A stretch of 64,000 nucleotides of DNA. Origin: Parasponia andersonii (lineage: Eukaryota; Streptophyta; Magnoliopsida; Rosales; Cannabaceae). Both the position numbers and the translations under genes were made by a program. This document shows, one piece after another, positions 1-12,386 of the stretch (positions are counted from its first letter, which is position 1; each line of letters starts with the position of its first letter). Where the stretch lies: assembly GCA_002914805.1 (NCBI GenBank), contig JXTB01000156.1, forward strand, positions 586,835-650,834, written 5' to 3'. The notes beneath the pieces are model-generated. The model saw only the letters and a program-made list of their open reading frames with translations, was not told where the DNA came from and did no database searches.

Positions 1-195
1 TTTTTTTTTTAAATTTATTAATTATTCTGAAGCGAACTTTTTGATCCGAGGCCGCTGAGAGAGACTATCGAGTTTTTGGTCTTTTTCTGAGAGGAGCTTT
101 TTTTTTTTTAATTTTTTTTTTCCATGATGGAGGATCAAGAAGGAAGATATAGCTTTTGATCGGACATTAGAGGATCGAATCGAAACGATACGACG

Positions 196-2973
196 ATGCG
201 TCGGGAGATATCGTTTCTGATTAAGCCAAGATGTCTCCTGCTTTTCCTAGTCCTCTCGATTTTCCTCATCTTCGCTTTCTCCACTACTAAAAGAGTAAGC
301 TTTTCCTATCTTTTTCTTCAATATTTTGCGGATCTGGTTCTGAATTTTTTGGATGTTTTGGCTCATGCTTTGAATACACTACAATGGGCTTGATGATTTT
401 TTTTTTTTTTAAAATAAATTTGATAATACTAGTTTTGAATGCGATGTATAGGTAATTCGTCTCATGGGTTTTGGGTTTTATTGGTATTAACTAGTTTTGA
501 ATGCGACATACAGATTAATCTTCACATGGGTTTTGGGTTTTATTGGTTTTTCTGTTACACTGGTTTGGAAATTAGAATCTCCAAGTTTCGAACTTTTATG
601 CCTTCTACCGAGTTGAAGCAAAATTGGGTGCTTCTAGCAAGAGTTAAAATGAGAGTGATATTGAATAAAGATTTTAATTTTACTCCGTTAGATCCTCTAA
701 ACTGATATTCGTAATGGACTCTAAGCCATATGTCTATCGAAGTTTGTTTATCCATATTTTAGCTTCTAGCTTTTGATTAACTTACTAGTATAGCAAGCAA
801 ACCTTTTCTCATATCAAGTATCCGAATGTGTATTAATTTTGATGTTCCAACTTGATTATAGGAGGAGGATGTGGAGAAAGTGGAAGAGGTTCCTGAAATT
901 ACTCACAGGGTATATCTGGATGTAGATATTGATAAACAACGTTATGGTGAGGTTTCATGTTTGTAACTAAAACAATTCACCAAAAGTTCCCTTACTGCCA
1001 TTTAGGAAGCTACATAATGCATCTATTTTGAATATAAGAGCGGTCACGCACTAATATTCGAAGGTTGTGCATTCTTACGCCACTGGGATACGATGAAGTT
1101 GTCTATACCGAGTGGTTTAGAAAAGAGTGCTTTTGTTTGTTGTTTATACATTATCACTTATGTAACAGTTTGGCATTTATTTTTTCTTTCATATTTTCTG
1201 TCTGTTATTCGTTAATGTTCAATGGAAGCCTGTCTAATTATTGCAGGTAGAATTGTGATTGGATTATATGGGAAGGTTGTACCAAAAACTGTTGGTATGT
1301 GTTTATCCTCTGTGTGAGTTCTTTTTATCAATGGTCTTAAAAATCATTTACCCTGTACTCTTCTAAATTACTATTTAGTTAACGGATGTTTTGGCGACAA
1401 TTGCTTTTATATCAAAAAATTGGTCTGACCATCTGAGATAATATTGAATTTTATTAGCAATAGACCCTTGTCATTAATAGGTCGGATAAATCGTAATCAA
1501 GCTTTTCAGTACATAATTAGGAATAGGTATAACAAATTAATGCTTTCACTACTAGTGATGTTATGGCTTGAGTTAGCTCCTTCCTTTTTTCTCTATTTAG
1601 CTTAAGATTGTGAACAACTTTAATTACATTTCAACATGTGTGTTAATTACTTATTTTACCATTAGGATTCTGACACTGTTGCTCATAATAGCACAGTTTC
1701 CTAATACTCTTTTTGTTTCTTGTGCAGAAAATTTTAGGGCGTTGTGCACAGGTAATTGAACATTGTACTAAAATAAATATCCGCATTCACATGACATAAC
1801 AGCTAGTCAATATGCTCACTGTAACTTGCACTACTTGTAGGGGAGAAAGGCAAAGGGGTTCATGGTAAAGAACTTCATTATAAGGGAACTCCATTTCATC
1901 GTATAGTATCTGGTTTTATGATTCAAGGTGGAGATATTATTTATGGTGATGGGAGAGGATACGAATCCATTTATGGCGTCACCTTTCCGGATGAGAACTT
2001 CAAAATTAAACATTCACATGCTGGTATTTGCTTGTCATTCTTTTATTTGAAAGAAATATTTTTTGTGCCTTTGAAGCTCAAATTTTTATCGTCATTCTAA
2101 ATAATCTTCTTTGCTCAAATTTTTATCGTCATTCTAAATAATCTTCTTTCTGTTAAACTGCATTTTTTGTGCAGGTGTTGTTTCCATGGTTAATTCAGGA
2201 CCTGATTCCAATGGCTCGCAGTTTTTTATCACCACAGTCAAGGCCAGCTGGTAAGCCTTTTTTTTTTTTTTGGGATTGAATGCGTGATGGAATAGAGTTC
2301 ATAGACATTAAAGTTCGTCCTATCTGGAATTGTGTTTTCTGGATCAATCCAGCGGAAGCCTTATAAACCATCTATATCTTCTAGTTCCCATCCTCCTAAC
2401 TAATTGTGGGATATTGTACAGTATCTCACTATTCTAGGCTACACAGTAAAAAATTGTCCGAACCAAATGATGGATGCATTACTAAGAAAATACAATCTTC
2501 TGCTTGCTGTTTACCTGACCACATGCCAGTTGCTTTGAATTTAGCACCACATGGTGTGATCTAGATATCTCTAGTCAAAAAGTCATGGTGCATGCATAAG
2601 AGGTCTAATGTCTCGAAAATATTTACTAATTGTCAGTATGTCAAGCTTTAACTTTTTTGGACTGAAACAACCTTAGATTTGTTTCTGGTTGAATTTGTTT
2701 TTTCAGCAGAAGATCTAAGAATATAGTTCAATGAGTTTACATTTGTACACTTTCTCTTAAGGTAAGATGGATGTATTGGTATCTCTAATGATGCCTTTTG
2801 AAATTTCCAGGTTGGACGGAGAGCATGTTGTTTTCGGTAAAGTTATTCAAGGGATGGACACAGTGTTTGCGATTGAAGGTGGAGCTGGAACCTATAGCGG
2901 AAAACCTAGGAAGAAGGTCATTATTGCTGACTCAGGGGAGATACCCCAGAGCAAGTGGGACGAGGAAAGATGA
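196..2973 (+). CDS. CYP21-1: Cyclophilin-type peptidyl-prolyl cis-trans isomerase, CYP21-1-like
   Basis: Seven exons with GT-AG borders join in frame: 196-294, 862-946, 1247-1294, 1728-1751, 1841-2023, 2175-2250 and 2811-2973, giving 225 residues. The N-terminus (MRREISFL) is followed by a hydrophobic segment at about residues 12-30, which looks like a signal anchor or signal peptide and suggests the secretory pathway. The cyclophilin domain covers about 48-215. The catalytic arginine in FHRIVSGF is R106, QGGD is at 114-117, the QFFITT core is at 162-167, and W172 matches the cyclosporin-contact tryptophan. The family isomerises Xaa-Pro bonds during protein folding. Sequence and length match Arabidopsis CYP21-1 closely as I remember it. 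The 24-nt exon at 1728 is unusually small but needed for the frame. The window opens only about 195 bases upstream of the ATG, so the promoter is mostly outside. Confidence 0.93.
428..551. repeat. Imperfect 62-bp tandem duplication in CYP21 intron 1
   Basis: Two adjacent copies (428-489 and 490-551) start with actagttttgaatgcga and both contain tcatgggttttgggtttta. The unit lies entirely in intron 1, and the frame it opens at 439-705 is not a gene. Confidence 0.8.
2076..2149. repeat. Perfect 37-bp tandem duplication in CYP21 intron 5
   Basis: The 37-base unit beginning gctcaaatttttatcgtc occurs twice head to tail (2076-2112 and 2113-2149). I see no difference between the copies, which suggests a recent slippage or repair event. 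It lies between the exons ending at 2023 and starting at 2175 and leaves the acceptor intact. Confidence 0.85.
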
Positions 2974-4876
2974 CAAACCTTAGAACTTCAAGATTTTCTG
3001 TTTAAGCTTTTTTTTTTGGCTTTTGTCGTAATAGCATTTTGAGCCACCTTTAACAGCTTTAGATGTCTTTGCAAAGCTTCATGTAATGGCATTTAGACAG
3101 GTCTTATTAAAATGAGAGAGAAAGTAATGATGTGATACGTCCCTCTATAACAAGAACTTTTTTTTTTTTTTGACGGATCTATAACAAGAATTGAAAGTAC
3201 CAAACTCTCTGTCTCTTTCTAACAAGCACTGAAAGCAACGAAATCTCTCTCCCTCCCTCTTTTTGGCCCGAAAAGAAAGCTCTAAGACAGAAATGCAGAA
3301 TTTATTTTGAGGATAGAGATGGAAAGAAAAATGATTCTTTTAGTGGACAAATGAACAAATTAGAAGAACAGGCAAGGGTAAGAAAGATGGAAAATGAAGA
3401 AAGGTTTGTGTGAAAAGTCAAATGTTTATGCACTTTCAAACCAAACTTTGTTTATTTGTTTGTGTGAAATATTAATCGACATAATATTCTTATGTCTAAA
3501 TTATAAATTCAAAAAAGTACATATGCATATCACTATATCACTCCTTGAAAGTTCTTAAAATGCATTTGCTACGAAAAAGATAGTCTACTCAAGTCTCTAT
3601 CTATCGCTATAGACTGATGCTGGATTTTAGTGTTTTTTCATATTTTTATTTATTTAGCTAAATTTTAACATAGTCTCAGATAATTTAAGTGTAAGAATTG
3701 ATCAATCATCCATCAGGTAGTATTCTTTAAGAGCTCAATAAACCAAATAAGGAATGTTTGTTGAGTATTTTCGAATCAATATTAGAACAGATACTTACAA
3801 AGTAATCAATTTAATGGTACAATAATTCAAAACGCCTAAAAAAGTACTGAGAAAATACTCATCGAACAACTATAAAATCTAGTTTTAGAAATTTCTGAGT
3901 CAATGGTACAACAATTAAAAACGCCTAAAAAAGATTGAAGAAATACTTATCGAACAACTGTAAAGTCTAGTTTTAGAAATTTCTAAACCGGCGCAAGGTT
4001 GTATGTCATGCGCCATAAATTATTGAGTTGTAGTTCCAATCTTAAAATATCAACCTATTAAGAAGTTATCTCATATTTTACCAATGTGAGAATTTATTAA
4101 CGATGATCCATTTCGTCGTACGATAAAGTTTCCATCGCATCTTTTTGATCCACCCTCCACACTCATTACATACTTGTCATGCACCATAGGTTCTTTCGTA
4201 GGGATTGGGTTCCATCTCAAAAAATCAACCTATTGAGAGGAGTAGCCCAATACTTTATAACCCTACTCTCATCCTATGTTTTGCCAAAATTTATTTGCAT
4301 ACAATAGTGTGTAGAATAAGTAATCAACAGTGTACCACTTTGGTTCTAATTTGTTGGAAGGTCCTGTTTTTAAAATATGCTTCAAATTATTTTCTGTTTC
4401 ATTGTTATGTTAGTTTATCTTCATAAACAAGTTTATTTTACCAAAAGTGGACTCACTCCGCAAACTTTGTGTATTCAACAAATTAATTATTTGATTTTTC
4501 GGTATTTATGGAGGAGAAATTTATGTTTTACCAAGTAATTTTAACATCTTATGTTTTTTTTTTAAACTTGAATTTTAACTTCTTATTGATAAATCAGACA
4601 TATTTAAAAGGAAATTCAAAATCAAAGCTGAAAGTATAATTTTTTTTTTTTTTTTAAATAAAGGGTTTTCTGTGGAGTAAAAATTCAGAGTTGATGAGTA
4701 TACACTGCTCGAGCTGACTTAGCACCCGCGGAGCCAACAAATTATACAAAGCATTATCTTAATTAAAAAGAAAAGAAAAAATAAAAATAAAAAAGAAACA
4801 TACGACCGACCAAGTATTCCAACTAATATACCCCCCAAAAAAGAAAAAAAGGGTATTCCAACTAATAGTAGTGTTT
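2974..4876. other. Intergenic region between CYP21 and CTL
   Basis: The first 150-200 bases are probably the CYP21 3' UTR. The rest is AT-rich with no supportable gene. It holds one tandem duplication (3812-3990) and, at about 4000-4260, two diverged copies of a segment containing catgc(g/a)ccata and later tcaacctatt. Confidence 0.6.
3812..3990. repeat. Imperfect ~89-bp tandem duplication
   Basis: Two adjacent units (about 3812-3900 and 3901-3990) share aatggtaca, acgcctaaaaaa, atcgaacaact and ctagttttagaaatttct in the same order. They have diverged by a modest number of substitutions. Confidence 0.75.
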
Positions 4877-4900
4877 ATCATCATCATCATCATCATCATC
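4877..4900. repeat. (ATC)n microsatellite upstream of CTL
   Basis: Eight consecutive atc units lie about 120 bases before the CTL start codon, in the probable promoter. Confidence 0.85.
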
Positions 4901-5017
4901 TACTAGACTACTACCACTCTGGTTTAACGGTCAACGAAATGTTTCTCTAACCTTCTTCTTTCCATAAACGACTAACACAGACAAGCTTTCTCTCTCTCTC
5001 GCGCTCTCTGAGCTCCA

Positions 5018-7902
5018 ATGGGCAGCTCTGAGAAAAACGACAAACCCATATCCTTCTACGACACGTCGTCGCCGTCACAACCCCTCCTCTCCAAACCCGC
5101 TTCTCACCCCTCTTCACCTCCGCCCGAAGACCCACCTCCCCTTTTGCCGCCACCTCTCGGCGACCCGCCTGAATCAGACGCTTCCCAGTACCTCCAGATC
5201 GCATACAACTATGGTCCCAGACCCTTCAAGGACCTTCCTTTCCTCATAATCTTCCTCATCTTCGTTCTCTCCACCTTTGGTTTCGGCATCTTCTCCATCT
5301 TTCATCGAAACACCAACTACTCTAATCTCTCCTCCTTCGTCTATGACTCAAATTCAACATCTTGTGTTAAAGACTCTCTCTCTTCTTCTTACTCTGCCAA
5401 TTGGGTCTTCTTCGTTTCGGCTTCTTCTTCTTCCCATATTTTGAAAGATTTGATATGGACCCTTGTGATTACCCTGATTTTGAGTGTGCCCATTTGCTTG
5501 GTTTTGTTACTTTTGCTCAAACATTACACCAAACAGATTGTCTACTCGGCCTTACCCTTCTTCATTGTGATACCCATTTTCTTCAACGTGTATTGGTTTG
5601 TGGCATGTACACTTAGCTCGTCTTGTAGTGATGCCTTTCCCTTAGTTTACAGGATTTTGGTTCTGGGTTTTGTGTTTTTGATCATTGCGGTTATTGTGTG
5701 GATCTTTGTGGCGAATTGGCATCGAATAGAGCTGACTGTGAGCATAATTGGGGTGGCCTCCGATGCTCTTTCGAGGAATTTGGGCTTGTTTGGTGTTCTG
5801 CCGTGTATGACATTCGGTCTGGTGGTTTATTATGCGCCGATTGTGGTGTTCTTGGTGTTTGCGAGGCTGAATGGGAAAATTGTGCCAAGGGAAGTGAGTG
5901 GAGAATATACTTGTGTGTGGAAGCAAGATAGTTGGGTGCCTGCTTACTATGCTTTGGCAATTCTAACAATGTTGTGGTCTGGGGCTGCGTTGGTGGAAGC
6001 TCAGGTGTATGTGATCAGTGGGACTATTGCTCAGTGGTACTTCAGTAAGGAGGAGTCAACTCTCAAAAGGACTATTAGAACTTCTTTGAGGTGAGTTACT
6101 GCAATTTCATTCTTTGTTTAGATTTGTTTGTAATTTTGTACCAAGTGCATGTATAGCTGCTATTAATTAGAGGAAGGTAGTTGGATTTGACATTGCTAGT
6201 GATAATAACTGCATGAGAAATTTTTTGCTGGTTACTGAACATGTTAGTGATAAGTAAGCGAAATATCTGAATCTCAATGACAGAATTCAATCAAATGCCA
6301 ATTAGAATCATCATTCGTGATGTGAATTTGTAAATTTATACCTTCTAAGCATATTGTAAGACGAATGCTTTTCACTTGTAGAAATGTGAATAGTGATTTT
6401 AGTTTCTTGTGTTTCTAATAACATCTTGCAGAAATGCCTTTGGTCCCTCCTCTGGCACTATCTGTCTATCGGGCTTACTTATTTGTGTCGTTCGAGTGGT
6501 ACGAGGTGTTGTTGATAGTGCAAGACAGGAGGAGGTTACTGGGTTCGTGAACCTTGTATTACGTTGCTGTGTTAATGCGTTACTGGCAGCTGTTGATTTT
6601 CTTAACAAGTTCACAATCAACTTTGCTGCAATAACTGGAGAAGCTTATTGCTCATCCGCAAGGATGACTTACGAGCTTCTCAGACGTAATCTTCTTTCTG
6701 CTGTTTTTGTGGAAACCATCTCTTCGCGCCTACTAGTTGGAATTGTCTTTGTACTCTCAGCAATATATGCAATTGCGGTGCGTATTCAAATCCCCGTTCA
6801 TTTTCTATCCATAATTACTGTTTTAAGATTGTGATTTAGTATATGAGAGATCATAATGTTTTTCACCAATAGCATCCTTGGACGTTAGTGTCCTTGTCCA
6901 TATCACTGGATAATGATGTCCATTTCATTTATTGTCAGTCTTTTACCATTTTTGGTATTCTACCAGAGAGAATTTGGAGAATGGATCTAGGGGGTGGAGG
7001 TACTTTTTGTCTGACTGTAAAGAGTAAATTTGGTCCATTTCTCAGTTTTAAGTCTCTTAAGGTAGATAGATAGAGGCCCAATTTGAAGATTAACTGCAAG
7101 AGAGAGAATTAGGAATTGGATTATAGTTGGTTGAGCATTATTTATGTCTAACGAGTTCAATTTAACATAGAACCACTGTTGCAATTTATCATGCCCCATT
7201 GTCGTAAGTGATTCGAAAATGTTAATATTGTTGACGTATTTATTAACAAGTCATATGCAACCAAAAAGCGTCATAATTTACATTTTGTGTCTTATTGTCT
7301 GAATTTGGTTTTGTTTTGTTTTTTTGTTTTTTGTTATTTATTTATTTATTTTTTTGTGGCTGCGACCAATTTATTTAAAGGTGAACTATCTATCGTGAGG
7401 GTTGGTGTTGGTTAGATTTATCATCTGGGAAGTATTTATAGTAAACCATATAGGTTCGAGATTACAAATTAGCACAGCACTTCAGTTTCACCTTATCGTC
7501 TCCTTGTCGAAGATGCTTTTAAACTGTTATTGTCCAACCGGTTATATTCAACCAAGATTTCACAACAGCTTCTTTCTTGTTGGCCTCATGGTCTTTGTTT
7601 TGCTTACCCTCTTTACTTCGTTAATGTTCCTTGATTATGATGTGCATAAGCAGGCTTGGGCGATTTTAAAGGGCGTAAGCGATCTTGGGGGTGACTCGTA
7701 CTTTGTGGCTGCACTAGCCTGGCTGCTGCTAATCTTGGTGTTGGGATTCTTTGTTCATGTGCTGGATAATGTGATCGACACCGTCTACATCTGCTATGCC
7801 ATAGACAGAGACAGAGGAGAGGTATGTAAACAGGAAGTTCACGAAGTTTATGTTCACCTTCCCATTAGCAGAAACCATAGACCATCTCTAATTAATGTAT
7901 AA
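5018..7902 (+). CDS. Choline transporter-like (CTL/SLC44, PNS1-type) multi-pass membrane protein
   Basis: Three exons (5018-6090, 6432-6777, 7654-7902) give 555 residues with all junctions in frame. Residues 1-65 are polar and proline-rich (PPPEDPPPLLPPP). The first membrane segment is about 74-95, followed by a looped region with several cysteines and then many further hydrophobic segments. This fits the roughly ten-helix CTL family. The C-terminal exon carries the conserved HVLDNVIDTVYICYAIDRDRG and VHEVYVHLPISRN stretches typical of plant members. The family is annotated as plasma-membrane choline transporters, but transport is proven for few members, so substrate is an inference. The start is the ATG followed by GSSEKNDK; the next methionine is far downstream. 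The hydrophobic frame just before exon 3 (7402-7653) was taken as intron because exon 2 joins directly to AWAILKGV in phase 0. Confidence 0.88.
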
Positions 7903-8371
7903 ATGAATATTTGTTAATTGGCTATCCCCATTTGTTGTTTGTTTGTCCTGTGTTTGTTTCTTGCATGAAGTCAGATTTTCTCTTCAGACAGATTTTGCAT
8001 AACCCTGTAAAGTTTGAACTTTAATAAAAAGAAGATTTCCTATTTGCGCAATTTTTTTCTCCTCTCGATTTTAGGGTGGTATTTTTTTTTTTTTTTTAAA
8101 AAAAAAACAATTTATAATGAGAGAAATCAGGAATAAATCGGGCTTCCAAGTTCCATATGGTCTAATTATTAGCGCAAAGCATAATTTATATGAAAGTCAA
8201 ATCGGATAACTCATTTGCAAAAGCCATGTTCTTTGACTGGTCAAAAATTGGTCTTTCTCAACTTAGGCGGTCCACATGTGACATGTCCAAGCTGATGCAT
8301 TTTTACACGAAGTCACGAAAGATCGATTATTTATAGGTATCTCTTAACTCCCATGTGTTTGAGTTGATAGG
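7903..8371. other. CTL 3' region and intergenic DNA
   Basis: It contains the CTL 3' UTR (a possible poly(A) signal aataaa lies near 8022), homopolymer A/T runs near 8080-8107, and nothing else that I can identify. Confidence 0.5.
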
Positions 8372-8645
8372 ATTATGATCCATGAAAACACAATAAACAA
8401 TGGGGTCTTTGAGAGGAAAAGGAAAAGTAAATAATTCAAAGCACCGCTATATAATTTTTTTTTTCCTTTTCACAAAAAAAAAAAGGAAAAAACTAACCAG
8501 GAAGAGACTTTGCAAGAACTCTTTTGATTGATTTATTTATTTTTTTTCGTACACTTTTTTATTTATTTATTTTTTGTATGCAAATGTGACCCGATTCTTT
8601 GCACTCCAAGCAAGCATTTTCTTGAGGTTACCTTGTGAAAATCTC
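8372..8645 (+). pseudogene. Displaced copy of the RPN10 promoter, 5' UTR and first exon
   Basis: This stretch matches the region just upstream of and including RPN10 exon 1 (about 29098-29345), in the same order and orientation. Shared blocks are: atccatgaaaacacaat; aattcaaagc followed by ctatataat (the TATA box); gactttgcaaga; tgtgacccgattct; and ctccaagcaagca, then a (t/c)tcgaggttacc-like exon/intron border, then tgaaaatctc. The RPN10 start codon in gcaacATGG is gone (gcattttc here). Similarity stops just inside intron 1, so no coding potential remains beyond the first four codons. It lies about 700 bases beyond the 3' end of the degenerate eIF4A copy. It could still act as an orphan promoter, which is untested. 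Confidence 0.8.
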
Positions 8646-9346
8646 CTAAATTCTCTTAATTCTCCCAATTTTTTAGTTGCCTTTGATTTAGAATTCAATT
8701 ATATTTTTCAAATCTAGAAATTATTTTTATATAGAAAATTTGAAAGATAATGTTTTATTCTTCAAATTTTTTACATGAAAATTATTTCTAATCTTATATA
8801 AAATGTGTTCACTTTAAGGCATATTGGGTCACATCTTAGGAGGAAATTAGGCTTAGTTTTTTTTTTTTGTTTTTTTTTTTTTTCAAGTTTTTGTTTTATA
8901 GTTTCAATTGTGCTTAATTCTCTTCCATTTGGATGACTTTTTAAAACTAATTGCTTGAGATTTATCTGCCAAAGAGTTGAAATTTAATTCCATAGTAATA
9001 TATATTTTTTGGCTAAATTTATAACAAAATTTAGATTTTAAAATTGTCATTGGTAAAAGTTTCCTCTTGGACCCCATCAATTTTGAGGTAAGACATGATT
9101 ACCAATGAGCCCATTTACAGAGTACTATTTTATTTTCTTGAAAGATATTGAATTTATATGAAAGAAATATTCATATATATGCACTTGCACTACAATCAAG
9201 TAAGAAACTAAGAGAAGTATTCATATATATGCACTTGCACTAAAATCAAGTAAGAAACTAAGGTAGAGTTAAAAAAAAAATACTAATAAATTATGACTTG
9301 TCTAACAAAATTCCAAATTTCTCTACTAAAAAAAAAAGAAATCTCA
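8646..9346. other. Intergenic and eIF4A-copy-1 downstream region
   Basis: AT-rich with no gene. The last ~60 bases (from aaattccaaatttctc near 9310) resemble the downstream flank of the second eIF4A copy near 25360, so the duplication extends past the coding region. Confidence 0.5.
9168..9265. repeat. 50-bp tandem duplication
   Basis: Units 9168-9217 and 9218-9265 both read tattcatatatatgcacttgcact and then aatcaagtaagaaacta, with only one or two differences. Confidence 0.85.
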
Positions 9347-11398
9347 TCAAAGGAGATTAGCAACATTCTTCTCTTTTTGAGGAAAGAGATCAGCAATATT
9401 CGATGGCAGCTCCTCGATCACGACGTCATACAACTTGTTGATGTCAGAGATGATCCATTCATCGTCCTTTGTTATAAAGTTGATGACCAAACCACCTCTC
9501 CTTCCAAACCTTCCAATACGATGCATGTAGTCCTCAGGCCGAGTTGGGAGATCATAATTTAAAACAAGGGACACTTGTTGCACATCAATATTAATGTCAC
9601 AACAAGCCAAGAGATGATCATCGGTTGTGATCAAACCACGGCAAGACTCTGATTGGAATTCCCGCATGATCATGTCTTTGGTGTTTCGGTCCATGTCTTT
9701 ACGAGTGGCCGAAACTGTTGTATGGCCTATGCTCTTCATCTTGTCACTCAGCCAATCGACCTTGCGTTGGGTGTTCACAAAGATGACGCTCCCGGTAATG
9801 TCCAAAGTCTCGTAGAAATCGCAAAGAGTCTCGAGTTTCCATTCTTCCTTGTCGACGTGGACATAGAATTGCTTAACACCCTCGAGGGTATCAAGAACCC
9901 TAACGGGATTGTTCATAAACTTCCTGGCCATCTCCAGAGCCTCCGTGGAGATAGTGGCTGAAAATAACCCTACTTGTATATTTTTTGGCAAGAGCTGGAA
10001 GATATCACATATCTGATCACAACAAGAGAACAAGAGTTAAGTAAAGGACTAGTAGGATTGATAAGTCAGCATATATTCCTCACCCATTCACGAGAGAATT
10101 ATGAGAACTACTCTAGTGATAAGCAAAACGTTTTCCATAACTTCCAGATCTAACCCTAAAACCTATCCAAAACACTTGGCATACATGTACATAATGGTCT
10201 CTATCTTTTTAGTAAATCATGATTTATTTTCAACCTCATTCAGCAGCACAATCAATTCATAGTAAGCAAGTTGTTACTTAACAAACCTAACAAAAAAGAA
10301 GACTACATAAATAAATTTTGGGTTGAAAACAAATTAACCTGATCTTTGAGACCCTTTGAAAGCATATCATCAGCCTCATCCAACAGAAATATTTTGATGT
10401 AATCAAGACGAAGAGAGTGTTTTCTCAGCAAGTCCAAAACATGACCTGGAGTTCCAACAACGACATGAACCCCACTTGACAGTATGGGCTGGTCTTCACC
10501 AACACAAGCATATGCCTTCACACCAAGATAGTCTCCAACTTCACGCATAACCTCCTCGATCTGTTGAGCGAGTTCTCGAGTCGGTGCCAGCACCAAGCCC
10601 TGGCATTCTTTGATGTCATACTCAATTTGCTGCAGAACTCCACAACATAAAGTTGTTGTCTTCCCGGTTCCAGATAGGGCTTGTTCTATGACATCAAGTC
10701 CCTTGCAGAAGGGAATAATTCCCTTTTGTTGAATAGGGAAGGGTTTTCTGAGACCTGTAGAATAGATAATCCAAATCTCAGGATTTAAAATTTGTTTTGA
10801 CAATTCCAATTTTTTTTCTTTTTTTCTTTTTTTCTTTTTTTTTTTTTATATTTTTATTCCATATGGTTCATTAAATACAAATATCAATCAAGATACATAA
10901 TTCCTAAATCCTCAAAATATCCAGTCCCTAATTAAGGTTAAACATCGGTAAATCTGATCATCAATCAAGAAATTTTATCAATCAGAAAAAAGAAAAGAAT
11001 ATACAAAAGGGTTATGTCTGTGTACCGTAAGCATAAATGCCTCTCAGAAGGTTCTCTTTCAAACCCATGGAATCAAAACTCTCACAAGCTTCATCATAGG
11101 ATTTAAAGAAATCCTGTCCATCAAATCTGTAAAAATCGGTACATAAAACAAGGGAAAAAAAATCATCAGCTCCCATTAATTAAAAATAAAAAGGAAAAAG
11201 AATTAATAAGCACCCATTCTCTAATTCCCTAATATCAAATAGTAGCAAAGACATCTTTGCTCATACGTACAGCCACCGAAAATAGTGGCTTAAAAAACAA
11301 GAAGGGCAAAGCATGGTAAGCAATTCTTACAACTCATTCAATTTATCACCATACTGACGCCCATCAAATTGTGATCCCTCTGGTGCTAGTCCCGCCAT
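9347..11398 (-). CDS. eIF4A-like DEAD-box protein with damaged helicase motifs (probably degenerating paralog)
   Basis: Four exons on the minus strand (11331-11398, 11026-11126, 10339-10754, 9347-10012) use the same borders as the intact eIF4A at 25.4-27.6 kb and give an open frame of 416 residues. Kept: motif I with [18 protein letters not shown] and SAT. Changed: the Q-motif phenylalanine (GF to GL), AQSGTGKT to [12 protein letters not shown] to TPGH, five residues including the GG motif lost after ACVG, five residues lost around VKRDEL, ATHGD to ATRKD, and motif V LLARGID rewritten as [10 protein letters not shown]. The C-terminus is ten residues longer than in the other copy. Known eIF4A is the cytosolic RNA helicase of the eIF4F cap-binding complex. 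With motif V and Ib altered, ATP-driven unwinding is unlikely. It may be a young pseudogene or a non-catalytic protein; the sequence alone does not decide. Confidence 0.75.
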
Positions 11399-11920
11399 TA
11401 CTGATAAATAACCAACAACAAAAAACAAGGACAAGTACACTCGTCACCAAATATTACATATGATACAATAAATAGTACGATTTTAAAGTAAATCACAAAA
11501 ATTCAAAAAGCTATGAAAGAAAAGTGAGAGTACCGAAGAGAGAAGAGAAAGAGATAATTTAGAAAGAAAAAAAAGAAGAATTCGCATAAAAAGAGAGAAA
11601 TAGAATACTTAAAGAATTTGAGAATGGTTTGAATGTCATTAATAAGTCAATAAGGGACATAATAAGCTTATTTATAATTGAACCCTGGGAGATAGTAAGT
11701 TTATTTATAATTGAACTCTTAAAACAAACCTAGGAAACTAACAAATTCTAGAAATATTCGTGAATGGGAAACTTTAAACTAACTAGTTATTCAAAATTAA
11801 ATAATACCTAATCCTAAAATATCCTTATTTATTTTTCTAATGACCTATAATTAACCTGAATAGAAAAACTAGGATTTGTAGGAGAAGTGCAAATCTGTAC
11901 TTAATGAGCCAACATAATTG
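11399..11920. other. Upstream region of the degenerate eIF4A copy
   Basis: The first ~130 bases resemble the upstream region of the intact eIF4A (27648-27780; shared caccRaatattacat and ttcaaaaagcta). Similarity then fades. The segment agtttatttataattgaac occurs twice near 11660-11720. The right end is the Copia insertion site. Confidence 0.55.
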
Positions 11921-12383
11921 TGTTGAAAATAAACTTGTTTAAGCCCATAAGAAATATTTAAACCCATCAACATGAGGCCCAATAAGTTGGAGTTAGTCCA
12001 AGTGCAAAACTCACAAAAGAAAAAGCCTAAGTCTAAATTAAAGAAGCCTTCCACTTAGAATCTTCTAGTATTAGGTAGATATTAGCTTTTTACATGTGAA
12101 TTATTTGATTATTATTAGAAGTGTGTAGAAGAAAATATGTGTGGTTTAAGGATTTTTGTAATTATTTATTTGTGTGGTTCTCATTGTTTCTCATGTAATA
12201 TAAATATCCCTCCCCATTTGAGTTCTAAGCATCAAGTAAGAAGCAAAGCTTCTAAGAGTGAAGAGAAGAGAGAAAGAAGCATAGCTTCTAGTGAGTGAGT
12301 GAGTGAGCTTGAAGAGTGAAATTGAGAATTTTCTCTTGTAAAAGTATTTGAGTGAATAATAAAGTTTGTTTTACTTTCCAACA
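11921..12383 (+). repeat. 5' LTR of the Copia element (463 bp)
   Basis: It begins tgttgaaaat and ends ctttccaaca. A GAGT tetranucleotide run sits near its 3' end, and this run differs in length from the one in the 3' LTR. Confidence 0.9.
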
Positions 12384-12386
12384 AAG

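Noticed and set aside
439-755. Overlapping plus and minus frames in CYP21 intron 1
   Set aside because: They lie in an intron made of a tandem duplication and have no similarity.
7402-7653. Hydrophobic frame upstream of CTL exon 3
   Set aside because: Exon 2 joins exon 3 in phase with family-like sequence, so this is T-rich intron that looks like a membrane segment.
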